Source: Terana coerulea
Lineage: Eukaryota; Basidiomycota; Agaricomycetes; Polyporales; Phanerochaetaceae
Assembly: GCA_024811115.1 (NCBI GenBank)
Contig: JAKOGH010000216.1
Location: 62,001-126,000, forward strand
Length of the DNA: 64,000 nt
Direction: 5' to 3'
A program made the translations under genes and the position numbers. Within the stretch, counting starts at the first letter, position 1; the number at the start of each line of letters is the position of its first letter. Under the pieces are notes generated by a model, which did no database searches, was not told where the DNA came from, and saw nothing but the letters and a program-made list of their open reading frames with translations. This document shows positions 12,398 through 24,762 of the stretch, in pieces.

Positions 12398-14103
12398 GGC
12401 AAGGATCTATGCAAGTTCGATGTGGAGGGTGTCGATGGCGATGCGCCTCAGCGCGAGGTGGCTGTTGTTCGTTGAGCGCGACGACGAACAGACATGGCGC
12501 ACACTTCCGCGTCGGACTTCGAAATTCCGAGGACACAGCCCAATATGGAAACCTCGAACTTGCTCCTACCCAACTGCTCGCCAAACGCTCTGGCAGCGTC
12601 GATCCTCCTCGTGCTGTACCTTGGCGTACAATGGGGCGCAAGTGTTACCGCGTAGTCCCCCACACATGCTGGATGTTTGGTATGTTGACCTTCGTGTGTC
12701 CATCCCCAAGAGATCACTGCGTGGAACGCGCTTTGTCCCGATCATCCACGCGGGGATATCACGGATTGACACGCAGCGTTAGCAGTGCTCGTTCCTTCAA
12801 CCCTTGCCCCAACAGGTTGCAAAAAGCGGGTAAATATTAATGTGACAAGCGCAACGTCAGTGGTGCCCGTGAAACTAGAATGTGCTGCAATGGATCAAGA
12901 AAAGTTAATAAGAAATCGTGGTTATTTTCTTAGCAGCAAGGCCAGCAATTGTTTCACATGCTCTTGGACCCGAGAAAGATCTTGGTGTTTTCTCTCTTCC
13001 AGGGTTATTATCTCATTGCTATCGTGAGCACATGCCTATTTTTAAAGGTGTTAGCCTGATACCGCTCCTTTGCAGATTGCCTTGGCTCAGCCCCGATACT
13101 CGGCTGCAATAGGTGGGGTGATTTTGTGTGCACTCGTTTGCGACTATTTAGGCCTTTTTACAGGATCAGCTGTGGTTTTGTGCGCACCTATGTGAGCCTC
13201 GCCAAGTGCGCCAACCTGGGATTTCCCTCCGTGCGCGGAAGCAGATACGATAACGTGTCCAAGTGGCTTGTTCGCGAAATAAGCACAGCAAAAGTAGGCT
13301 TGATCGCGTACGGGGCCGACGGGTGCGATGAGCTCCATGTCGGCTGTGCATTGTGCTCAGGTGAGCACAGCTCCCTTCTACCTGCGAATAGTTCACTGAT
13401 GAAGTGGCGGCATGAGCACACACCCTGTCTGGCCTGCCGTTGACTCTCGGCGGAACGCGCGGCGCAGGGTTGACAAAAGCCTCCGCACTATCGCTGCTCG
13501 CGCTCAACACAGTCGGGACCTGGTCCGGAGAGCCTCTACGGGTGCTGTCCACGGCCTTGCGGCAGCCGCTAGGCTTCCTTCATTGAGTGTTAATACTGAG
13601 TTCATCTGCACCCACAGATGTCTGCCTCAGACCTTGTCCTGCGAGCTGTATGAGGCATGTTGCTCCTCAAAATCGTCTCACGGCGCACCCTTGGTCGCAT
13701 TCTCCAACACCCTATCTTTGAAGGGGCCTGCCGACATGCCATTGTGGGCTCCTAGGAGGCACGGACCCTAGGAGGCAATGCTGGTCCAGGCTCTCTGCCG
13801 AGTCAAATCCGCGAACAGCCTTCGGTTGAGGGAAACTGTCAAGATCGCCCTGTCAGAGTGGAGAGTGTTGTTCCCAGTGGTGCTCTGCAGCTCTTGAAAA
13901 CGGACACAAGCTTTCTGCTTCCAAGCATTCCTACCAACCCAACGACACTAGCGTAGAGCGAAACAGTCCAAATTATATTCTACTTCTTCCAGCTAGAAGC
14001 GTCGCTCGATTGCCTGATGTTAGTACAGCTACCGCCTCGAGCAAAACGAGGCCTCCTCTTTACCTCTCTAGCATCATGACCATGTGCTAGACCAGTGTAA
14101 CTC
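12398..14103. other. Gene-poor DNA, nothing recognised
   Basis: This is the 5' flank of the CDC4-like gene and beyond. Open frames of 60-160 codons occur on both strands, but none shows a known motif or consistent splice-joined extensions. I see no transposon terminal repeats or reverse-transcriptase motifs. Confidence 0.45.
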
Positions 14104-16188
14104 TCACGAAACCACGTTAGTGAGGGTCGTCTTAATCAAGCGCGTCATATGCCCATGGTGAGAGCCTGTCGGCGCCGCGTAGGAAAAAAACCTCCATTTA
14201 GGACATCGAGCATTACATTTGACATGGTATGCACCCAAAACGGCGGAACGGTAACGGGCAGCGAGTGTGAAGGATCCACCGTCTATGTATGGTCGGTACG
14301 TGCTCGATCGCCGAGAATAGCAAGTCTTGCAGTTCAATACATACGAGGGTGGTGCATCCTGAGAGCAAGCAGCCTGCAACGCGAGCGTAGCGACGAGTAA
14401 ACGTATAATCCGTATGCTGCGCATTGAGTGACGACGTGGCGACGCAGACAATTTGAGGCCGCGGAAGATGTGTCTGCCAAGACCATGAGACGAATTTTGC
14501 GAATGAAGTCCGCAGCCCGAAGTAAAGGTAGTTGCTACGCGAATGGTCGCGGAAAAAATCTTCAGTCGGGGGTCAGCGGCGAGATATAAGGGGCCAGCAC
14601 TCACAATGAACCGTCCTAGCCATTGATTAAACGTGCTGAAGCCACTTCCATCCCCGTTTGCGGTGATCAGTGCGTGACGAAAGCGCCCGCGCTCCAACGA
14701 TGTTCAGGGCATGCTGTAAGGTCCATTCAACGGATGTTGTCGGTGCTTTGAGTGCATATAGGCCCTGAAGCATGCGCTGCGGCGATGAGCTATGTCAATA
14801 GGTAGGTTTATCCGTTAATTCCATGGGGAAAGCTCAAGCTTATTCAGCAACCGTTCAAGGAGATGCCCAAGGCTTCCCGAAGGGCTGCCAGCCGCGCTAC
14901 CCATCGATAGTACAGTACCACGTGCAGCGTATACCAACCAGTAAAGACGACGTGCAAGAACAACGAGCTCCGTGGACGGTATTGCGAGCTGTCGGATTCG
15001 GCCCGCGCATTTGACCGACGACACCGAAGAGGAGTGGTGAGTGGCGGGTCCGAGGGCGAGGTGGCTGCCGCTCGTGCACATTCTGATAGATAGATAGCAG
15101 ATAAGATGAACAAGAACTAACTGTCAAGATGGACGGCCAGACCACGACCTACATAGGAGCTTCGCCCGAGGCCATAGGTCGAAGGTCCAGCGGAACTTTC
15201 CAATGGCTTCTTGATACAAGGACGCAAGGACCTCCGACGCACCTGCTGCTCTTTGTGTGTGGTATCTTGCGCTGGCATTGAAGGCATTGGCGCAAGCACT
15301 CGTCCGATGAAGGGGTAGAGCCTCGTGAGGGATGCCCGTATTCTTTGTGCCCCTTCAGCGAGGTGCCAGCCGATCCTAGGCAGAACACGCGTGCCAGCCT
15401 ATACATCAGTGATTTATAACTCAGTAAGTTTATGAGCTGTTCTGGACTCCCCGGCTCACCTTCAGGCTCGACGTTCGGGAGTGGCCATGATATGAGCGAT
15501 GCAACGCCACCCAACCTGTCCTTGAGTCAGGTGTATAGCCGCATCGCAAATAGGGGGCACATTCGGAATTGCCCGCTGAGGCGGAACCGCAAACCCAAAT
15601 TGTATTTGTACTAGGGCCACATTAGTGGCGGGTAGCCTTCCCAACTAAAATGATGCTTTGACCAGTATAGACTCACTTGAAATGAGGTGGGAAATGGACT
15701 CACCCGCGTTTGTACTTGGTGTCTCGATGCACCCTCTCGGTCATGTACGGAGAGTCGTCATTTTTGACATAGATTGGCGGAGCTTCGACATCGCGTTCTG
15801 GCACATCGAGTCAGTGCATATGACGAATGGGCATGTCGAGGTGCCTTACGAGCCTCTGTGCAGCTTCTGTATGGATCGCGCAAAGCGCTGTAGATACGGA
15901 CTGATTCCACATGATTACGACATGAGAACGGTCCTGCACCTGTTGTGCGTGCCGAGAAGTCTCTCGAGCATGTGGCACACTCAGTGGGCAGCCGCCGCTT
16001 ATCTGCCGCACTGAGAATGCATGTCTGAATAATAGCAATGGAGCGTAAGCGTCGATATTCGTCTGCAGCGGAGCCGTCTTGACGACAGGAACGAGGACAG
16101 AAAAGGGTTCCTCGGATGCGAGCTGGACACACGTTAAATCATTGGAAATGAGCGCGTACTTAATCTCCAGGCCGTCGTAGGTTCTCAT
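14104..16188 (-). other. Exon-like fragments with good splice signals, product unknown
   Basis: Several minus-strand pieces look like exons of one or more intron-rich genes, but I cannot identify a product. One piece contains DVPERDVEAPPIYVKNDD and ends at a GTGAGT donor near 15717. A CTAAT...CCCTAG acceptor lies near 15613. A second intron runs from a GTGAGC donor near 15470 to a TATAG acceptor near 15400, and a third from GTAGGT near 15150 to TCTATCAG near 15085. Further left, a frame inside 14104-14440 begins MRSIRIIRLLVATLALQAAC, which resembles a signal peptide. In-frame stops interrupt the obvious joins, so this may be a decayed gene or one broken by assembly indels. Confidence 0.3.
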
Positions 16189-17377
16189 GTCAACGTAACT
16201 TGAACACCACAGGGGGGCGTCGGGAGAGCAGTATTTGTATTTTGCAACGTTTGTTGGACACTTGATGACCGCAGCCCCTTAACTTTGATTAGCTTGCGCC
16301 TCGAGGAATAATATCGAGAACACAATACGAGGCGCACCGAGGGCTCCATCGAATACATTGGGCAATGGTGCAGCCTAAGTACCGCGGGTACTTGGACTCT
16401 ACAAATGTGTTGTGGGAGGCAAAGCCTGGTTCATTTCCACCCTTCGAACGGGGTGCGAGCATGCTGCATGCCTAAATAGGCCTCCCAACCGACATGACGC
16501 AGCGTGCGTTGCTAAGTGATGTGGGACGTAATGCCTAACACGTCCTATGTCGGCCTATGTCTGGCGGCTAACGTGGAGAGTGTGCGAATTTGCGAAATAG
16601 ACGACGACTGCCATGATCTGCTACGGTTTTGATGAGTAAAGAGGCCGAGCTGATGGGATTGGACGCCGCCAAGTAAGTGCGCGTACGCAGTCAGCCAGCC
16701 CGAGCGTGCGCGGTCAGAACCCCAATACGTTCTGCAATCACGGCGGTGTAGGACAGTGTCAGCGGCCACTCCATGGCGGGAAAGCTCTAGTGGACAGATA
16801 TGTCGAAAGCGGAGCGCGTCCGCAGGACGTCCGACCATCGTGGTCACGGCTCGCAGTACGAAGAGCTGTGAACAAAGTATTGAGCGCAGACCTGTGCACT
16901 GTCAATATACGTACTCACGGCATGATACAGTACTGTTACGAAACGGTCTCTTCTATCGCTTCCGCCAGTCAGCAGGGTGACTGCTTCGGGCAAAGGATGG
17001 TATAGCAGGAAGGCGTATGAACGCCGTCGTAGTCAGAAAATGAGCGGCGGCCGACGGCTGACGCTGTGATGCGTGTACTGAACGCCGTCGTAACTGAGAT
17101 GAAACCATTACGCTGTTCACCTTAGTAGCCCTCCATCGCTGCGCTGTCAACGACATCATTCGGGCTGTGCCCCGCCCTTGCCGCAACGACAAATGGCGCG
17201 TATGCGTGGAACGCGCGCGCGTAGCTGGAAAGTCGACAAGTTAAGCCAGATCGCAGCGACGAAGCAGAAACCCACATAGTCATACATTCCAATCAATGCG
17301 AGGAGAGCGTTCGGTCACATCACCCGGGGCATAGATGGCCGATCTAAACAGCGCACTGTGCGTCCAGAACACACCTA
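16189..17377. other. Intergenic, nothing recognised
   Basis: No supported gene. A short direct repeat, GAACGCCGTCGTA, occurs near 17019 and again near 17080. Open frames are short and overlap on both strands. Confidence 0.45.
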
Positions 17378-18380
17378 TCAAAGGCTCGGAGACGCACAAG
17401 GGGCGAAGGGCGCGGCGGAACCGTTTATATCTCTAAATCCAGAAACACTGGTCCAGTGTTTGCTGCCAGCTCGTGCCGATACAAGCGCGGCGGACATCCG
17501 ATGGGGTAGGAATGAACCATTGTGTGCATCGCGCCTGCGCGACGTCCCGGACAAGACGGTGTCCCGAACTGCCTTTGCTTCCCACTGCACGGAGCATCTC
17601 GCCGTTTGAGGAGGATTTCGCCGTCTTGAATGGCCATTGAAGTGACTGGCGTGCGCGTCCCTTCTGCAGTCGTAGCAAGGTGAGACGGCTTCGCCCAAAA
17701 AGATCCGCTTGATGGCGAGTTGATCCTAAGAGAAAGTATGGCATTGAGATTCATCGTCGGAGGCCCAGAGCCAGCAGAGCAGAAAACTCACATAGTCGAA
17801 AATAACTGAAGTGAGCGCACAGGGACGCAGTCCTGGCAGTTCACGGGTGGAGCAAGGGCGAATAGAATGCAATCAGGTTGACCCTTGATTGGGTCCGAGG
17901 TCCACCCGACCAACCCGACAAGAGATCGTCTGCTCCACCGAGATTCGAGAAGACTTCGACAAACCGCCTGTACAGATGTCGGTCCTCATACCCAGCTATC
18001 AGTACAAACGAGGCGGGACGACCTGCGGGCATGAAAAGTCGGCTGCGTCCCACATTCATGTCACCCTGATGGTCGTCTTCGCATCGCCCGAGCTCATTTC
18101 CGAGACGCCCGCAGCCGTAGGAACGACTAGGCAGAATCGTGGTGATAGGCATTGCTTGTGCCTCATACTGTACGTTGTGGCGTGCGGTTTGGCGCAATCG
18201 TCGGCGCGATCTGAGATGGATTAGAAAGACATGAGTACGGAAAGAGATATGTTTTCCCACCTCACGTGCCGTGGCACCAGGCCAGGGTTCACGGTAATTC
18301 GAGGTCCGCAGAGAAAAAAAAATACGCGGGAGGATATCTCTACTGGGAAATGGAGCAGAGGTCAGGTACGGCAATCTCAC
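17378..18380 (-). other. Two related exon-like fragments, unidentified
   Basis: Minus-strand frames at about 17.6 kb and 18.2 kb share a similar segment (QTARCSVQWEAKA against QTARHNVQYEAQA) in the same local arrangement, which suggests a duplicated, now divergent unit. The 18.2 kb piece is preceded by a well-formed intron: a GTGAGG donor near 18268 and a CTAATCCATCTCAG acceptor near 18213. Open frames continue on either side, but I recognise no domain, and it is unclear which frame, if any, is coding. Confidence 0.25.
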
Positions 18381-19384
18381 AAGCTATCAAGTTGGCATCA
18401 GCGTTGAAAGAGACGTTGATTTGACCGTGCCTTGCGGACAACGTTTGTTTCGTCACGACAGAGCGTAGTCCTGGTGCATCTGCGGCGTCGATGGCGCGGA
18501 CAGGCCGACAGAACCCAACGCCAGCCAAGCGACGTACGGCCCGGCGCAGGCATTGGCAATGAGCAGCGGCCCCGAGAGGGATGAGTTTCGTCGGAGAGTT
18601 TCGAGAAGTCGGTGGTGGGATGAAATGGGCTGGGTTCAGGACAGATGGGCATCAGAGAGCGCAGGCGTGAGAAAAGCAGTATTTTATTCTGCAGCTGCAG
18701 CTCGGAGGTGGCTACAGCGTCGGACATGACTTGTCGGAACTCCGTGGCCAGCCACGGCGTGCGTTGGCTCGGACGCCTCTGACTTTGCACATCCCGCCGG
18801 CTCGCTGGCCAGATTTCAGCGTACCTTGGCCTTGGTCTTGGTGCCAGCTTGAGGGTCCCTGTTGGCCTGAGCGATCGGCTGGATAAATCATTCAGTATTA
18901 GCCTAGGTGTGACTGCAATGCGGGGTTGTGACGGTGTGACGGGGCAACCGGCGACAGGTGATTGGGCGTCTACCGAGAACTGGACATGCTCTGTCCGACA
19001 GAGCCACGAGAGTCTACCCTTCTTTCTTCTCACCGTCCTCTCCTCGTGTGTCGCAGCCACGGTCCCCACCTGCCAACAAGAGGGTTTCAGGCGTATGTCC
19101 CAAATCAGTCTGTGCACACCCCTACCCATCTCTGATTCTCAAGCGTAGTTGCCCTGAATTGGTCTATTCATTCTCAACAGCTCGCCAGACTTCTGCCCGC
19201 TCCTCTCATTGGTCATTCAACGCACAGCTCGGCTGTACTCCCGAATTTGCAGCGGAGAGCCTAACAGTCTCTCGCTAAATCGTCTATTTGTTCCGCTGCA
19301 CTTAAAAGAACGCCCTCCTGCATACGCAGGGAGCTTTTGTTTTGCAAGTCCTCAGCCCCTCACTCTACCCTGCGGTCACTAACC
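18381..19384. other. 5' flank of the priB-like regulator gene
   Basis: A 243-codon minus-strand frame (18398-19129) overlaps this stretch but has a composition unlike its neighbours and no motif, so I treat it as chance. The last 150 bases before 19385 contain CT-rich runs, as expected of a basidiomycete promoter and leader. Confidence 0.4.
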
Positions 19385-22300
19385 ATGGCTCGCTCTCCAG
19401 TCTCCTACTCGCAATCACAGTACTACCTACCTTCCCCCCGGGAAGAGTCACCATACTCCTCGCAGCCGATCGTTCTTCACCACCCGCATCCAGTAGCTCA
19501 CCACATGCAGCCGCAACCGCACCCCGATTCGATACCCATCGACCCCGCCCTATCCATGTACTCGACTGCGTACTATTCTTTTCAGCAGCAACAGCCGCAC
19601 CAGATGGTCCCCCAACACCTCATGACCGCTAGCCTCTCGTCTCCGTCGTCGCAAGGCTCCGACGCGATGGGCACTCCGCCAATGGAGCAATATTCACTCC
19701 ACGGGACCAATGAGAACGGCAAACGACCTTCTTCCTCGATGACCGACGACAGCCGGAAGAAGTCCAGGAAGGAGGAAGAGGGGGATAGCTCGAGCATAGT
19801 TAACGGGAAGGATGAGGGCAAGGCTAAGCCGACACGGGGCTCACGGTTAGTTCGCCTTCCATTCTCATCACAGGTGGCGCTCACCTTCCTTACAGCGCAT
19901 GTACTGTGTGTCGACGCCTCAAGATGAAGTGCGTCGGTGCCGAGCAAGGCCCGCCATGTAAGCGCTGCCAGACCGGCAACCACGAATGCATATTCGAGGA
20001 ATCTAACCGTGGCAAGCGGTCGACAAAGTACGTCTAGCCTTCTGTGCTGCCATGCCTCTATGAACACTAACAAAGTAACCCCAGGAAGCACGAGATCCTC
20101 ACTCGCTCACTTCGTAAGATGGAGCGCACTCTCGACACCGTGCTACGGTCATTGGGAAATCCCAGCATTGCATCCGGCATGATCTCTCGGTCACCTTCGC
20201 CTTCGGCACAAGGCCAGGGATCGTCACATCCCCTGCTGGCCACTCCGTCACCTCCCGAGTCCCCTGTCATCTCGAATTCCCTCCATCATCAGCAGACGCC
20301 AGGGTCGCCGAAACTGCACAGTCTTCCCGACAACACTCTCAATCCGCTCGGTCTTCTCGCCGAAGCGAGCCTTGCCAACCGTCGTGCCCAGGCAGCATCT
20401 CGGGCGGACTCCCACCACTCCTCCGCCAGCAATGACAACCAACCAAAGCTCGGCGTCGCCAGCGATCTCTACTTCAAACCTGGTGCGTTGCATCACTACC
20501 AGAGTTACATGTCGGTACTGATCAGTTCGCAGGCCCGATGACGATCTTGCCGTTGAGAAGGCTATTCATCGAGCGGCAGGTGCAACCCGAGATGCTTACC
20601 TTCGTGAGTACCGAGGAGGTCGTTGAGTTGTTCGGGATCTACTTCGAGAACATGAACGTAAGCATCCAGTGCCTGAGATCCTGCCTCGCTCTCGCTGATC
20701 CGAGGAACAGTTCCAATGTAACCTCCTCGACCCTGCGTTCCACACGCCCTCATTGGTTTGTTCACGGTCGCCGTTCCTGCTGACCACCAGTGAGTGTTCT
20801 CGGCGGATTTTCAAATATTTAGCTCAATTGGTTATCAACAGTTTGTGCCATCGCCTCGCGGTTCTACACGCAACGGCCCGATTTACACGCACGGCTATCT
20901 GATTTGGCGAGAAAGTTGGCGTTCAGCGTGCCGGCGCAGGGCTACAAGTCGGTTGAAATTGTCCAAGCTTACTTGCTCAACACGTTGTGGGGCACAGGCC
21001 CTGTGGAGCGCTATGAACAGGACCGTACCTGGCTGTTGCTTGGCATGGCGATCAGGTTCGTGCCTTCCGCGCCATTTCCGCGTCTGTGGACCCTTCCCCC
21101 GCGTCTAATGACGCCACCATGTTTTTGACACGACCGGCTGAACGCTGATTGCCGCGCCTGTTTTCTAGGATGGCCACGGACTTGAACCTTCATCGGAGAA
21201 CTGCCGTCACGAGCCCCGATACTGCGGAGGGCCGCGCTCGTGACAGGGAGGTGCGCAACCGAGAGAGAACGTGGATCTTCTGCTTCTGTTTGGACCGCAG
21301 TTTCAGCGCTCAAATGGGAAAGCCATACACTATCAAGGAAGAGTGCGTTACTCGTTCAATGTGCTTTGTCTCACCGGTGGCTGAAGCTACTCTATTGCAG
21401 CTTCATCATCCGCAACGCCTCGCAGTGGTGCAGGGCACCAGACGCCATTCCTTCAGATGTGGCAATGGCCGCGTATGCTGTGAGCCTTATTTCAATTGTT
21501 CCAGTGCGTCGGGCGACGGTGGCTGACTGACGTCGGCCTCTCCATTCCAGGACTTGCAACGCATTCTCACTCGGAGCCTCGATTTGCTATACTCCGGAAC
21601 AAGCTCCCCGTCGGGGCTGCAAATGGATTCTGACTACCTCCTTGTTATTACGACCATGGAAACCCAGATCCTAGCATGGCAGCATGAATGGTCGGCGCGC
21701 ATCGGCGGTCAGTTCCTCCGCTGCGACACTGAATTGCATATTGACGCCTCCGCAGACGACACCCAGTCGGTCAACCAGTACAGGCGGCTCTCTGCGAAGT
21801 TTTACTTCAACTATGCGATGCTCATCGTCAACTCGTTTGGGCTGCAGAACGCTCTCGAGCGGTCTGCCGTGGACATCGGTCACTTCTTCGCTCGGTGTCA
21901 CTCGTCGGCCGTGGCATGCGCGACGGTCATGCGCGACGAGATTGGACCGCAGGGCTATCTTCGCTATGCGCCCGACTCGAACTACGTCATGGTGTCCTAC
22001 GCTGTGCTGAGCTTGCTGAAGGTCTGTGATCGTTGTGCCTAGTTCATGGATGGTTACGCTGACACGCCACATCTCGCGCAGCTACTTCGCCCCGAGTTCA
22101 AGGTATTCCTCGATCATGAGGTGAAAATCATGAGCTTCGTCAGTGACATAGCGAACGTCCTCGACCAGGCGGCGGCGGGCCCCCTGCACACCCCCGCCCT
22201 GTACAGCGTATTGCTGCGCGCCCTGCTCTCGGCGAAAACCGAGGGCCCCCGTTCGGAGGCTGAAGGCTCACAGCCTCAGATGCCGAACGGACACGCCGCA

Positions 22301-22791
22301 CATTCGCACGCCCCGCAGGGCGCAGGACCCTCGGCGGGCGGCAGCGGGAGCAATGCGCTCGCCGCACATGGCGTGCCCTCGTTCGCGGACTTCCAATTCG
22401 ACGGCGAGATGGGCCCCGTCGCGGACATCTCGACCTTCCCGCCGACGATGGCGCCGGACCCGCAGGAGGACAGCCTCGGCGTGCTCACGATGGACAGCAT
22501 CCTGAGCGCGAGCTTCTGGGACAGCGTCCTCGTCCCTGGTCAGTTGACCCGCGCATGGGCTTTCGTCGGATCTGCGCGCTGACATCGCTTCTCCATGTAG
22601 GCTACTCAAACACGATGGAAGGCCTCAGCGGCGGCTTCGTGTACGGCGCAGGCGGCAGCGGTCTGATTACTCCGCGGCTGGGCATTTCGCCGCTACCATC
22701 AGGATTCAGCACCCCCGCACACGCGAAGCTGTCGACCGATTTGACACAGCAGAAGCTCGACGTTGCGTTTGATGCCTCGGTGCACTCATAA
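19385..22791 (+). CDS. Zn2Cys6 transcription factor, priB-like
   Basis: This is a nuclear DNA-binding regulator. The start MARSPVSYSQSQYYLPSPR opens a disordered Pro/Gln/His-rich region of about 155 residues with a basic stretch (DDSRKKSRKEEE). The binuclear zinc cluster follows across an intron (CTVCRRLKMKCVGAEQGPP, then CKRCQTGNHECIF); six cysteines are present. A basic linker and short coiled-coil (KHEILTRSLRKMERTLDTVL) come next. A fungal_trans/MHR domain follows, with exons containing LYFKPGPMTILPLRRLFIE, ICAIASRFYTQRPDLHARL, YKSVEIVQAYLLNTLWGTG, LGMAIRMATDLNLHRRTA and RERTWIFCFCLDRSFSAQMG. The C-terminus is Gly/Ser/Pro-rich. About ten introns interrupt it. The cysteine spacing and flanking residues resemble Lentinula priB; target genes cannot be inferred. 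Confidence 0.9.
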
Positions 22792-23572
22792 GACGTGAGT
22801 TCAGGGTGTGATTGGATTTCCGTTTCGTTAAGTGTTGTGGATATGGTCGTGGATCCTTGTTTTTGGGTGTAATGGGTTCCGCATGTCGTGCTTCTCCCGC
22901 GGTCATCTCGTCGCATTCTTCGCCGGTTGGATATTTCGTTGACATATAAGTAAATCCCCACATTAGTGTATCATTAGCCAAGTTTTAAGTCTGTATGTAC
23001 TCCCATATAGTGTACCCCACCTCTATGCAATATAGAATGCAGTGTAATGCCTTGCAATTTCCTCGCGTCAGCAAGCCGCCTGCGATGGTCTTGTCGAGGC
23101 GCTTCGACCGCGCCAATTTTCCTCATTTGGGCTGCGACGACGTGGTGGCGCTGGTGATCTTGATCTCTAGCCAATTTGATGGTAGCACGATCCCCGAGAA
23201 ACTCCGCCAACGTTTACTTGCGCGCGAACAAAATGGTTAACATGGCCTGCGAAGTGCCAGCGTCTTCACTGATACTGTTGTTGCCATTCAAGCGTACAAC
23301 TGGGGCGTCGTATGTACAGCAGTCGCCTAGGTCAACGGCTGGGCATCAGCCACATTGAGTCCTCGATCTCGAGGCGGATCAATTCGATATTTTGGCTCAG
23401 GCACATTAGACTTCGTTGCCATCGTACGGCATGCTCAGTCCGTCTCAGTACGCGTTCGAGACTGACCCATCGACTTGATGTTTAAAGTCCAGGTTGTCCC
23501 CATCACTTGTTCAAGAACGACCATCTCCCCAGCCCACAGTCCTTTCAAACCGTCGCTCCTTCAAAACTCGAC
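22792..23572. other. Intergenic, nothing recognised
   Basis: This contains the 3' flank of the zinc-cluster regulator (AT-rich, with possible polyadenylation context near 22830-22980) and the promoter of the downstream secreted-protein gene, including CT-rich runs at 23510-23565. No coding signal is visible. Confidence 0.5.
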
Positions 23573-24348
23573 ATGGTGTCTAAAATCGCCCTTGGCTTGA
23601 CCGTTGCAAGCGTCCTCGTCGCTGGTAAGCGTCCAATTGAACGCCGAAGGTCATAGCTCACCCCGTACATTACAGATGTCACCGCGCAGCTGACTTCACT
23701 CTACATCCCTGGGTTCGACCCTCAGCCCATTACCGCAAACCAACTTGGGCGTAGGCTCAGACGGGCAGACGACTTGGCTCATTGGGCCAGGTGTCTCGAG
23801 TGGAAGTCTCCAGGACATTGGTCTTCCAGGCCCAGGTATGTTTATACTGTGCGCCTTAGTACCAAACGCATCGTTGCCTGACTGAACTCTGCTCAGCCAC
23901 GCTGATCGAAGGCGCATCGGCGGCCAAGGTCATCTTCAGCTTCCCTGAGGGCGATGAGGCCATCACAGAAGACTGCACCATCAACGCAGGCGTCGCGACT
24001 TGCACCATTGTTGCGTCCGCAGACGGAACTATCAGCACCGACACGGAGGTCGAAACCGTTTCGCCCTTCGCCGTACAGGGCGGCGGAACGCTCAGCTCGG
24101 GCGCCGCGACCCCGACCGCTGGCGGCGGAGCTTCGTCCTCCGGGGCTTCAGCGGCCTCTGTGCCTTCTGCAGGTTCGTCTGCTCAGAGCGGTGCCTCGCA
24201 GACCAGCAGCGCTGGCCAAGCGTCCCAGACTTCCTCTGGAGCTCCTGCTCCTAGTACGACCAACAACAACAACGGCGTTGGAAAAGTGCAGGTTGGATCT
24301 GCGGCTGGCGCTCTTGCTGCTGTTATGGTGCTCGCAGCTTTGCTGTAG
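23573..24348 (+). CDS. Small Ser/Thr-rich secreted protein, probably GPI-anchored
   Basis: No family was recognised by sequence. The exons join MVSKIALGLTVASVLVA (signal peptide) over an intron to DVTAQLTSLYIPGFDPQPIT, then to TLIEGASAAKVIFSFPEGDE and CTINAGVATCTIVASADGT. The two cysteines may form a disulfide. A Ser/Ala/Gly/Thr-rich stretch of about 70 residues follows, then an Asn run (STTNNNNGVGKV) and a C-terminal hydrophobic tail (GALAAVMVLAALL). Signal peptide, Ser/Thr-rich stalk and hydrophobic terminus together are the layout of a GPI-anchored cell-wall or surface protein, common in basidiomycetes. There are two introns, both with clean phase. Function unknown. Confidence 0.82.
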
Positions 24349-24762
24349 ACCTTCTTAAGAACATTCTGTTTCTGCTGGGTTACATATTGTGCGGTCTTTG
24401 AGTCTAAATAATATAATCCCTGTGTTTTGTGAGCACTTTCCTGGCACTTTCGGCCTGGCGGGTGTGACTGCGTTGAAGTGACGTCACGAAGCGTTACGTA
24501 CAATCACAACATGTGACTGAGTCGCGTTCCCCGCCTTTGCGTGACGGTCTCCGTCTTGCACGCGACCCGCGAAGGGTAATTGCCCCCTTTCTGCAGCAAG
24601 TCACCGCTGGCGACCGCCCTACGTCCTTCATTGTATCCCAACGCTCATCCGTCTGCTACATCTTCAATTAGCTTGTTCGTCACGACGAACCGTCGCCAAA
24701 AATCCCGCTTGCTCTTCGAGGTGCCACACGTCTAGGTCTCGTTGAACACATGCTCTACTTTC
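24349..24762. other. Intergenic, nothing recognised
   Basis: This is the 3' flank of the GPI-type protein gene and the 5' region of the PWWP-like gene. No open frame with coding character is seen. Confidence 0.5.

Noticed and set aside
12398..12641. Longer N-terminus for the CDC4-like protein beginning at 12641
   Set aside because: Splicing from the ATG at 12397 gives a smooth MNSSQRPSLYLAPSVNTTT-VVTTTT join. The upstream extension is in a different frame from that exon and has no family resemblance.
18398..19129. Minus-strand open frame of 243 codons upstream of the priB-like gene
   Set aside because: Arg/Pro-rich composition, no motif, no splice-linked partners, and it lies over the expected promoter of the zinc-cluster gene.
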